DNA from: JACCUZ01 sp038246575
Lineage (GTDB): Bacteria > Actinomycetota > Actinomycetes > JACCUZ01
Direction of reading: 5' to 3'
Length of the DNA stretch: 28,470 bases
Assembly: GCA_038246575.1 (NCBI GenBank)
Contig: JBBRVU010000031.1
Location: 1-28,470 of the forward strand
Numbering within the stretch: position 1 is the first letter of the stretch; every line of letters starts with the position of its first letter. Of this stretch, positions 10,712 through 16,287 are shown in pieces. The notes beneath the pieces are model-generated. The model was not told where the DNA came from, made no database searches, and saw only the letters and a list, made by a program, of their open reading frames with translations. The position numbers and the translations under genes are program-made.

Positions 10712-11627
10712 GGTGTGCGTCTTCGGCGGTGGTCGGACGCCGGGCCTCGAGCTCATCACGTACGGCACTCAGGGCTGTCTCAGCAGCGGCGCGCTGCGCG
10801 GGACCCATGGGGTGGCGGCTGAACCGCGCCTCCCGGAAGAGTGCGGTGAGGTCTGCAGCCGGCCCGGTGCCGACAAGCCCGGCTGCGACCGCGCGGCCGA
10901 GCAGCTCGGTCGGCGTGTCCGAGGCGCGCGGGGTGCCGCCGCGCCGGGCGAGGCCGGCGGTGATCCGGGTGGCCATCGCCTGGTACGCCGCGACGATGGC
11001 CGCCCGGGCGTCGGCGTGGTGGGCGAGGTGCTCCTCTGCGGCGGTGACCGCGGCGGCGAGCTCCTGGGAGTCCGCGTCCTCGCTGTCGCGGTCGGATCCG
11101 GCAAGCCCCGGATCGCTCGATCGGCCGACGAGACGCGTGACGGCAGCGGCGACGAGCAGCACGGCCGCAACCCCGATGAGCACCGGCCAGGACACCGAGG
11201 GAGGACCACCGGCCCCCGGCCCGGGGTCGAGCGGCTGGTCGGTGCCCTGCTCGACCCCGACCGGCGCCAGGAACTGGGTGAGGATCCACCAGGAGAGCGC
11301 CGTGATCGCCACGATGAGGACGACCGCCAGCACGCGCAGCAGCAGCGGAATCGGCTGGCCCTCGGGCTCCGCGCGCCCGGACGACTGAACGGGTCGCCGG
11401 GGCCGCAGCACCCGACGCAGCAGGGTGCGCGCCATCGCGATCAGCACGAGCAGCACCACCGCCCCGCCGACGACACGGGCCCAGCCGACCTCGACCGGCT
11501 CGGCGAGCGCGCCCCAGTCGAGGCCCTGTCGGCCCTGGAGCGCGAGTGCTGCGGCGGCCACCAGGGCCACGACGAGGACGGCCCCCAGCAGCGGGTCGTA
11601 CCCCCTGTGTCGCACCCGCCCATCCAA
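10704..11627 (-). CDS. DUF4129 domain membrane protein
   Basis: 307 residues. Three or four membrane helices are visible: GAVLVVALVAAAALAL, VGGAVVLLVLIAM, LRVLAVVLIVAITALSWWIL and PVLIGVAAVLLVAAAV. The C-terminal cytoplasmic segment has the DUF4129 look: AAIVAAYQAMATRI, SDTPTELLGRA, LTALFREARFSRHPM. DUF4129 domains often form the C-terminus of TgpA-type transglutaminases; here the domain stands alone with MoxR and DUF58. It is the first gene of the minus-strand operon. The start is uncertain: TTG 11627 or GTG 11615, neither with a strong ribosome site. Confidence 0.85.
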   Translation of the reverse strand: MDGRVRHRGYDPLLGAVLVVALVAAAALALQGRQGLDWGALAEPVEVGWARVVGGAVVLLVLIAMARTLLRRVLRPRRPVQSSGRAEPEGQPIPLLLRVLAVVLIVAITALSWWILTQFLAPVGVEQGTDQPLDPGPGAGGPPSVSWPVLIGVAAVLLVAAAVTRLVGRSSDPGLAGSDRDSEDADSQELAAAVTAAEEHLAHHADARAAIVAAYQAMATRITAGLARRGGTPRASDTPTELLGRAVAAGLVGTGPAADLTALFREARFSRHPMGPAQRAAAETALSAVRDELEARRPTTAEDAHRG

Positions 11628-11760
11628 CCAGCGCCGCGGGCGCGCTGTTCACGCGATGGATCACAGTTCGGCCGCGGTCCGCGCCGCGACCGGCCCTGCC
11701 GCCGTGTCCGCCCGCCGCCCCGTACTCCCCGCGGCCCGAGGTCATCGGCCCAACCCGGCT

Positions 11761-11818
11761 CGCTTCAGCAGGCCGGTGATCGCTTCAGCAGGTGTCTGCG
11801 GGTGCTGAAGCGATCACC
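11761..11818. repeat. Inverted repeat with 16-bp stem plus an extra direct copy
   Basis: In the divergent region GGTGATCGCTTCAGCA (11775-11790) is perfectly complementary to 11803-11818, with a 12-nt loop. The core CGCTTCAGCA also occurs as a direct copy 20 bp upstream (11761-11770), giving three copies, two direct and one inverted. It lies about 40 bp upstream of the mraZ -35. It could be an operator for a dimeric regulator, a terminator-like hairpin insulating the divergent operons, or a dispersed repeat. No U-tract follows. Confidence 0.8.
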
Positions 11819-11855
11819 CACCTGCCGAACGTGGTCGATTGCGGGGCTGGGTTGG

Positions 11856-11883
11856 TTGACTGTGGGGGGATGTGGAGTAGAGT
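11856..11883 (+). promoter_or_regulatory. Probable mraZ / dcw promoter
   Basis: TTGACT (11856-11861) and TAGAGT (11878-11883) are separated by 16 bp. Both match actinobacterial housekeeping promoters well (TTGACN and TANNNT). Transcription would start near 11890 and leave a 5' leader of about 120 nt before the mraZ ATG. The -35 to -10 interval overlaps the array of GTGG motifs, the arrangement expected if the gene product represses its own promoter. Confidence 0.65.
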
Positions 11884-11938
11884 GGCGCGCAGTGGGGGAG
11901 CAAGTGGGATCGGGCCGTGGGGAGGTGGGTCGATGTGG
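11862..11938 (+). promoter_or_regulatory. Putative MraZ operator: GTGG motifs at 10-bp period
   Basis: GTGG begins at 11862, 11872, 11882 and 11892, four motifs spaced exactly 10 bp apart. Further copies begin at 11904, 11917, 11925 and 11935, the last two again 10 bp apart. Established work on MraZ in Escherichia coli and mycoplasmas describes short direct repeats with a 10-bp period upstream of mraZ, bound by one face of the MraZ ring. The repeats here cover the spacer, -10 and start region of the promoter. Binding is inferred from spacing and position. Confidence 0.65.
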
Positions 11939-12009
11939 TGCAAGACGGTGCCAGCCGTGACGGCGGCGACGGGAATGACGTCGGCAACGCCTCCGGTGTG
12001 CCTGGCGCG

Positions 12010-12447
12010 ATGCCGGCCTTCCTCGGGACCCACCAGCCGCGGATGGACGACAAGGGCCGGCTCTTCCTCCCGGCCAGGTTCCGCGACGCGCTGGCGGCCG
12101 GCCTCGTGATCACCCGTGGCCAGGAACGCTGCCTCAACATCTACCCGCGGTCCGAGTTCAACCTGATGTACGCCCAGGTGCGCCAGGCCCCGGTCACGAG
12201 CAAGTCCGCGCGCAGCTACCAGCGGCTGCTGCTCTCCGGCGCCTCCGACGAGGTGCCGGACAAGCAGGGCCGGGTGACGATCCCACCGCCGCTGCGGGAG
12301 TACGCCGGACTGACCAAGGACTGCGTCGTCATCGGCGCCGGCCCCCGCGTCGAGGTCTGGGACGCAACTGCGTGGGCCACCTACCTGGCCGAGCAGGAGT
12401 CGCAGTTCTCTGACCTGTCCGAGGAGGTGCTGCCCGGACTCATGTGA
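12010..12447 (+). CDS. mraZ: Transcriptional regulator MraZ
   Basis: 145 residues from ATG 12010, close to the family length. Two tandem AbrB-like SpoVT/MraZ half-domains are visible. The first starts FLGTHQPRMDDKGRLFLPAR and the second contains GASDEVPDKQGRVTIPPPLR; each has the conserved D-K-x-GR-(L/V) core and the arginine-rich DNA-binding strand. MraZ forms a ring and represses its own operon by binding direct repeats upstream. The start is not secure: ATG 12010 has no ribosome site. The frame is open upstream to GTG 11935/11938, which would add about 24 residues. The best ribosome site (GGGGAGG, 11919-11925) best fits an out-of-frame ATG at 11933. I use the family-consistent start. Confidence 0.93.
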   Translation: MPAFLGTHQPRMDDKGRLFLPARFRDALAAGLVITRGQERCLNIYPRSEFNLMYAQVRQAPVTSKSARSYQRLLLSGASDEVPDKQGRVTIPPPLREYAGLTKDCVVIGAGPRVEVWDATAWATYLAEQESQFSDLSEEVLPGLM

Positions 12448-12510
12448 CCGGACCGACCGATCCACCGCCCTGACCGATTCGACAGATCTGACCGGGGACC
12501 CCGCACGGCG

Positions 12511-12608
12511 AGGTCTCCACCCGCTCACTGGACAGAGTCGTCCTGGCGCCACTTCCCCGGTGCCAGGCCACGTTCGCGGGGCCGCCGGCCCCGAGCGGTT
12601 GGAGACCT
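12511..12608 (+). ncRNA. Structured RNA upstream of rsmH, probable mraW RNA motif
   Basis: A long closing stem joins 12511-12526 (AGGTCTCCACCCGCTC) with 12593-12608 (GAGCGGTTGGAGACCT): 16 positions with one mismatch. Inside lie two hairpins: CCTGGCGCC (12542-12550) with GGTGCCAGG (12559-12567), 9 bp with one G-U, and CGGGGCC (12577-12583) with GGCCCCG (12587-12593) around a 3-nt loop. The result is a three-way junction in the 226-nt gap between mraZ and the next coding sequence. Comparative genomics has described a conserved actinobacterial mraW RNA motif in this position, with unresolved function. The assignment rests on position, phylum and the GGTCTCC/GGAGACC arms, not on a covariance search. 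Confidence 0.65.
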
Positions 12609-12630
12609 GGTCGTACGGGTCGACCGGCAC

Positions 12631-12650
12631 CGATCACCACCGATCACCAC
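12631..12650. repeat. 10-bp tandem duplication before the small ORF
   Basis: CGATCACCAC occurs twice in direct succession (12631-12640 and 12641-12650). On the minus strand this reads as two GTGG motifs at a 10-bp period, the same spacing as the putative MraZ operator, but in the opposite orientation and with a different flank. It lies 24 nt before the 47-residue ORF. Confidence 0.8.
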
Positions 12651-12673
12651 CGCACGTTCCATGAAGGGTCGAG

Positions 12674-12817
12674 ATGGACACGCCTGCGCCGCAGACGGAG
12701 CGACAGTCGCTCGCCGATGAGTTCCGCCACTCGCTGGCGTTGCTCGTCGGCGCCTTGGGTCTGATGGGCACGCTGGCGATGACCTTGCTCTTCCTCACCA
12801 CCCGGTTCGGAAGCTGA
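12674..12817 (+). CDS. Small single-pass membrane protein (47 aa), hypothetical
   Basis: A 47-codon frame, MDTPAPQTERQSLADEFRHS followed by a hydrophobic stretch of about 23 residues (LALLVGALGLMGTLAMTLLF) and a short tail TTRFGS. ATG 12674 has AAGGG 5 nt upstream. The stop lies 5 nt before the rsmH GTG, and GGAAG within its last codons is the only visible ribosome site for rsmH, so the two are probably coupled. Nearly every codon ends in G or C, like the neighbours. The topology would be a charged cytoplasmic N-terminus of about 20 residues and one helix. I know no family for it; a small division-associated membrane protein is possible but unproven. Confidence 0.65.
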   Translation: MDTPAPQTERQSLADEFRHSLALLVGALGLMGTLAMTLLFLTTRFGS

Positions 12818-12822
12818 CGCGC

Positions 12823-13779
12823 GTGCCCGAGGCCGAGCGCCACGTCCCCGTCGTCCTGGCTCGTGTCCTCGAGCTGTTGGCCCCGGCACTGGGCGGACCC
12901 GAACCGGTCGTGCTCGACGCCACGCTGGGGATGGGCGGGCACAGCGCCGCGCTGCTCGAGCGGTTCCCCTCCGTGCGGCTGGTCGGCCTGGACCGCGACC
13001 CGCAGGCCCTCGCCCTGGCAGGGGAGCGGCTGGCCCCCTACGCAGCGCGGACGACGCTGGCCCACGCGGTCTACGACGAGCTCGGCGAGGTCCTGGCTGC
13101 TGCCGGTGCCTCCCGGGTGCAAGGGATCCTGTTCGACCTCGGGGTCTCGTCGCTGCAGCTGGACGAGGCCGAGCGCGGTTTCGCCTACGCGATGGACGCA
13201 CCGCTGGACATGCGGATGGACCAGGGTCGCGGCATCACCGCGGCCGAGGTGCTCAACACCTACGACGCGCCCGGCCTGGCGAAGATCCTCTTCGAGTACG
13301 GCGAGGAGAAGTTCGCCCGCCGGATCGCCGCTGCGATCGTCCGGGAGCGGGCCCGCGAGCCGTTCACCCGCACCGCCCGCCTCGCCGAGCTGGTCCGGAC
13401 CTCGATTCCCGCCGCCACCCGGCGCACCGGCGGTCACCCGGCCAAGCGCACGTTCCAGGCCCTGCGCATCGAGGTCAACGGCGAGCTGACGGCGCTCGAG
13501 GGGGCGCTGCCGGCAGCGGTCGACGCCCTGGCCGTCGGCGGCCGCATCGTCGTGCTCTCCTACCACTCGCTGGAGGACCGGCTGGTCAAGCGCACCCTGG
13601 TCGCGGGGGCGACCAGCGCGGCGCCGCCCGACCTGCCGGTGGTGCCGGAGGAGTACGCGCCACGGCTGCGGCTGCTGACCCGGGGCGCCGAACGCGCCGG
13701 CGACGAGGAGATCGCCGCCAACCCACGCGCCTCGTCGGTGCGGATGCGCGCGGCAGAGCGCGTCCGGGAAGCAGCATGA
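12823..13779 (+). CDS. rsmH: 16S rRNA (cytosine(1402)-N(4))-methyltransferase RsmH
   Basis: 318 residues from GTG 12823. This enzyme methylates N4 of C1402 in the ribosomal P site using S-adenosylmethionine. The sequence opens with ERHVPVVLARVLELL, then the SAM loop LDATLGMGGHSAALLE. GILFDLGVSSLQLDEAERGF and AMDAPLDMRMDQ are family signatures, followed by the inserted helical domain, and GHPAKRTFQALRIEVNGEL and IVVLSYHSLEDRLVKR near the end. Length and motifs are complete. It ends in an ATGA overlap with the ftsL-like gene. The older name is mraW. Confidence 0.97.
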   Translation: MPEAERHVPVVLARVLELLAPALGGPEPVVLDATLGMGGHSAALLERFPSVRLVGLDRDPQALALAGERLAPYAARTTLAHAVYDELGEVLAAAGASRVQGILFDLGVSSLQLDEAERGFAYAMDAPLDMRMDQGRGITAAEVLNTYDAPGLAKILFEYGEEKFARRIAAAIVRERAREPFTRTARLAELVRTSIPAATRRTGGHPAKRTFQALRIEVNGELTALEGALPAAVDALAVGGRIVVLSYHSLEDRLVKRTLVAGATSAAPPDLPVVPEEYAPRLRLLTRGAERAGDEEIAANPRASSVRMRAAERVREAA

Positions 13780-14345
13780 GGACGGCTACGGCTGCGGCCC
13801 CCACCCCGCGGGTCGCGGGCGAGCGGGCGCGGCAGCCCGACCTGACGCTGGTCGCCCCGACCCGCAGCGGCGCGCCGCGCGCGCCGTTCGTGGTGCTGCT
13901 CGGGACGCTGCTCGTCGGCGGGCTGGCCAGCCTGCTGTTCCTGCACACGGCCCTGGCCGAGGACTCCTTCCGGCTACAGGATCTGCGCAACAGCTCGGCT
14001 GCCCTCGGCGCCCGTGAGCAGGCGCTGGAGCAGCAGGTGGCGCTGCAGGCGTCGCCGAAGCGGCTGGCTGCCCGTGCCGAGGCGCTGGGGATGGTTCGCA
14101 GCGTCAACCCGGGCTTCATCCGGCTCTCGGACGGCAAGGTGCTCGGCAAGCCGAAGCCCGGTCTCGCGCCGCCGCCGCCGGTGGCCACTCCGGCGGCGAC
14201 CGCAGCAGCGGATGCGCAGCACACGAACGCGGCCGAGAAGGTCGGAAAGAAGGCGGCACGGGCGAAGAAGAAGGCGGCGAGGGCTAAGAAGAAGGCCGCC
14301 CGCGGCGCTGCCGGCGGCACCGCATCGACCGGAGCTGCCCGGTGA
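13776..14345 (+). CDS. ftsL: FtsL-like septal protein
   Basis: 189 residues; a bitopic membrane protein in the ftsL slot between rsmH and ftsI. The cytoplasmic N-terminus has about 36 residues. One membrane helix (FVVLLGTLLVGGLASLLFL) is followed by a coiled-coil-like stretch (LRNSSAALGAREQALEQQVA, then SPKRLAARAEALGM) and the GFIRLSDG motif typical of actinobacterial FtsL. In the divisome FtsL pairs with FtsB/DivIC and FtsQ and activates FtsW-FtsI. The C-terminus is unusual: a Pro/Ala linker and then Lys/Ala heptads (KKAARAK repeats) ending GAAGGTASTGAAR. FtsL sequences diverge strongly, so the call rests on topology and gene order. Confidence 0.85.
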   Translation: MRTATAAAPTPRVAGERARQPDLTLVAPTRSGAPRAPFVVLLGTLLVGGLASLLFLHTALAEDSFRLQDLRNSSAALGAREQALEQQVALQASPKRLAARAEALGMVRSVNPGFIRLSDGKVLGKPKPGLAPPPPVATPAATAAADAQHTNAAEKVGKKAARAKKKAARAKKKAARGAAGGTASTGAAR

Positions 14346-16270
14346 CCACACGGACCACCCGACCGGCGCGACCGCCGGCCCCGCGGTCACGTCCCGCCCC
14401 GGCCGGTGCCGGTCGCAGGCGTCCCGCACCTGGTCACACCCGTCGTCCCCACCCGTCCCGGCCGACGTCGACGGGCGCTCCGCGACGGGTCCAGGCCCGC
14501 CGGCCACCGCCGCGGGTCCCGACCCGCATCCGGCTGGGCGACGCGTCCCGTCGGCTGCGTGCGGCGATCGCGGTGCTGGCCGTCGTCCTCTCGCTGTTCG
14601 GTGCCCGGCTGCTGCAGCTGCAGGGCCTGGACGCGCCGACCTACGCCGCGGAGGCCGAGGCCGGCCGGCTGCGCACCGTGGCGCTGCCCGCGGTCCGCGG
14701 CACCATCACCGACCGCAACGGCGTCGCGCTGGCCACCACCGTCGATGCGGTCAACGTCACCGCCGACCAGACCCTGGTGGTCGACCCGGCTGCGACCGCC
14801 GGTGTCCTCGCCCCGGTGCTCGGCGTCGACGTGTCGGTGCTCACCAAGCGACTGAGCGGCAGCGCGCGATTCGTCTATCTCGCCAAGACCGTGACGCCGC
14901 GGACCTGGCGGCAGGTGCGCGAGCTCGACCTGCCCGATCCCAAGGTCGAGGGACTGCCCGGCGTCTTCGGCGAGAAGACCAGCAAGCGCGTCTACCCGGC
15001 CGGATCCACGGCCGCCAACGTCATCGGTTTCGTGGGTGCCGACGGGTCGGGGCTGGGCGGCCTCGAGTTCGAGCTCGACGATGTGCTCTCGGGGCGCGAC
15101 GGCACCGCGACCTACGAGCTCAGCGCCGGTGGCCGCCGCATCCCGAGCGGTGTGGACTCGCAGCGCGAAGCCGTCGCCGGCCGCGACGTCCGGCTCACCA
15201 TCGACCGGGACATCCAGTACGTCGCGCAGCGAGCGATCGCGAAGGCGGTGCGCTCGACCAGCTCGCAGAGCGGCACCGTCATCGTCCTCGACCCGCGCAC
15301 CGGCGCGCTGCTCGCGATGGCCACCGCGCCCACCTTCAACGCCAACTCGCCGGGGTCCTCGCCGTCGGCGGACCGCGGGAACCGGCCGCTCTCCGAGCCG
15401 TACGAGCCCGGCAGCACCGGCAAGGTGCTCACCGCAGCGGCACTGCTCGAGGAGGGCGTGGTCACGCCGGCTACCCCCATCACAGTGCCCAACCGTCTGG
15501 TTCGCGCCGGCAAGTCGTTCAAGGACTTCGAGGACCACGGGACGCAACAGCTGACCTACGCCGGCACCCTGGCGAAGTCGAGCAACATCGGCACGATCAG
15601 GGCAGCGGAGCGGCTCGGCAACCTCAAGCGGCTCTACCCGTACCTGAAGAAGTTCGGGGTCGGGTCGCCCAGCGGGCTCGGGCTCCCGGGCGAGGCATCG
15701 GGCAGCCTTCCGAAGCCGTCGACGTGGTCGGCCACCAGCGGCTACACGATGACCTTCGGCCAGGGCTACTCGGTCAACACCCTCACCATGGCGTCGGCCA
15801 TCGGCGCCATCGCCAACGACGGGGTGCGCGTCGCACCCACCCTGGTCGAGTCGACCCGCGGGCCGGACGGCTCGGTGCGCTCCGCGGCCAAGGGGGAGCG
15901 GACCCGGGTCGTCAGTGCCGGCACTGCCGGCACGGTGCGCTCGATGATGGAGATGGTGACCCGCAAGGGCGGGACGGCGCCCCTGGCCAAGATCCCCGGC
16001 TACCGGGTCGGCGGCAAGACCGGCACCGCGCAGCGATACAACCCGTCGTGCAGCTGCTACAGCGGCTACACGATGTCCTTCATCGGGATGACTCCCGTGG
16101 ACGACCCCGGAGTCGTGGTCGCGGTCACCCTGCAGGCGCCGCGGTCGGCGCTCGGCGGTGGCGTCAACGCGGGCCCGGTCTTCCGCGAGGTGGCGTCGTT
16201 CGCGCTGGACACGCTGCGGGTCCCGCCGACCGGCACCACGCCGGGCAGGCTGCGGCTGACGACCCGCTGA
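14342..16270 (+). CDS. ftsI: Peptidoglycan D,D-transpeptidase FtsI (PBP3)
   Basis: 642 residues from GTG 14342 (GTGA overlap with ftsL). A long Arg/Pro-rich cytoplasmic tail of about 70 residues precedes the single membrane helix (AAIAVLAVVLSLFGARLLQL). The pedestal domain begins LPAVRGTITDRNGVALA. The transpeptidase motifs are intact: S358-TGK in EPGSTGK, SSN at 413-415 and KTG at 559-561. The enzyme cross-links septal peptidoglycan outside the membrane as the partner of FtsW and is a beta-lactam target. A CxC pair (C570, C572) lies a few residues after KTG in YNPSCSCYSGY; I recall similar cysteines in Nocardioides relatives. Confidence 0.97.
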   Translation: MTTRTTRPARPPAPRSRPAPAGAGRRRPAPGHTRRPHPSRPTSTGAPRRVQARRPPPRVPTRIRLGDASRRLRAAIAVLAVVLSLFGARLLQLQGLDAPTYAAEAEAGRLRTVALPAVRGTITDRNGVALATTVDAVNVTADQTLVVDPAATAGVLAPVLGVDVSVLTKRLSGSARFVYLAKTVTPRTWRQVRELDLPDPKVEGLPGVFGEKTSKRVYPAGSTAANVIGFVGADGSGLGGLEFELDDVLSGRDGTATYELSAGGRRIPSGVDSQREAVAGRDVRLTIDRDIQYVAQRAIAKAVRSTSSQSGTVIVLDPRTGALLAMATAPTFNANSPGSSPSADRGNRPLSEPYEPGSTGKVLTAAALLEEGVVTPATPITVPNRLVRAGKSFKDFEDHGTQQLTYAGTLAKSSNIGTIRAAERLGNLKRLYPYLKKFGVGSPSGLGLPGEASGSLPKPSTWSATSGYTMTFGQGYSVNTLTMASAIGAIANDGVRVAPTLVESTRGPDGSVRSAAKGERTRVVSAGTAGTVRSMMEMVTRKGGTAPLAKIPGYRVGGKTGTAQRYNPSCSCYSGYTMSFIGMTPVDDPGVVVAVTLQAPRSALGGGVNAGPVFREVASFALDTLRVPPTGTTPGRLRLTTR

Positions 16271-16274
16271 GCGA

Positions 16275-16280
16275 TAACCT
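16275..16280 (+). promoter_or_regulatory. Candidate internal -10 element for leaderless murE
   Basis: TAACCT matches TANNNT and ends exactly 7 nt before the GTG start of murE. It lies in a 17-nt gap, the only such gap in the run of overlapping genes from rsmH to ftsW, and no ribosome site precedes the GTG. The nearest -35-like hexamer, CTGACG (16256-16261), is too close (13 bp), so recognition would depend mainly on the -10. Confidence 0.4.
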
Positions 16281-16287
16281 CCCGGGC

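Noticed and set aside
14014..16287. Very long open frame upstream of and in frame with murE
   Set aside because: It runs through ftsL and ftsI in another frame, is Arg/Pro-rich without domain character, and arises from high G+C. MurE homology begins only after GTG 16288.
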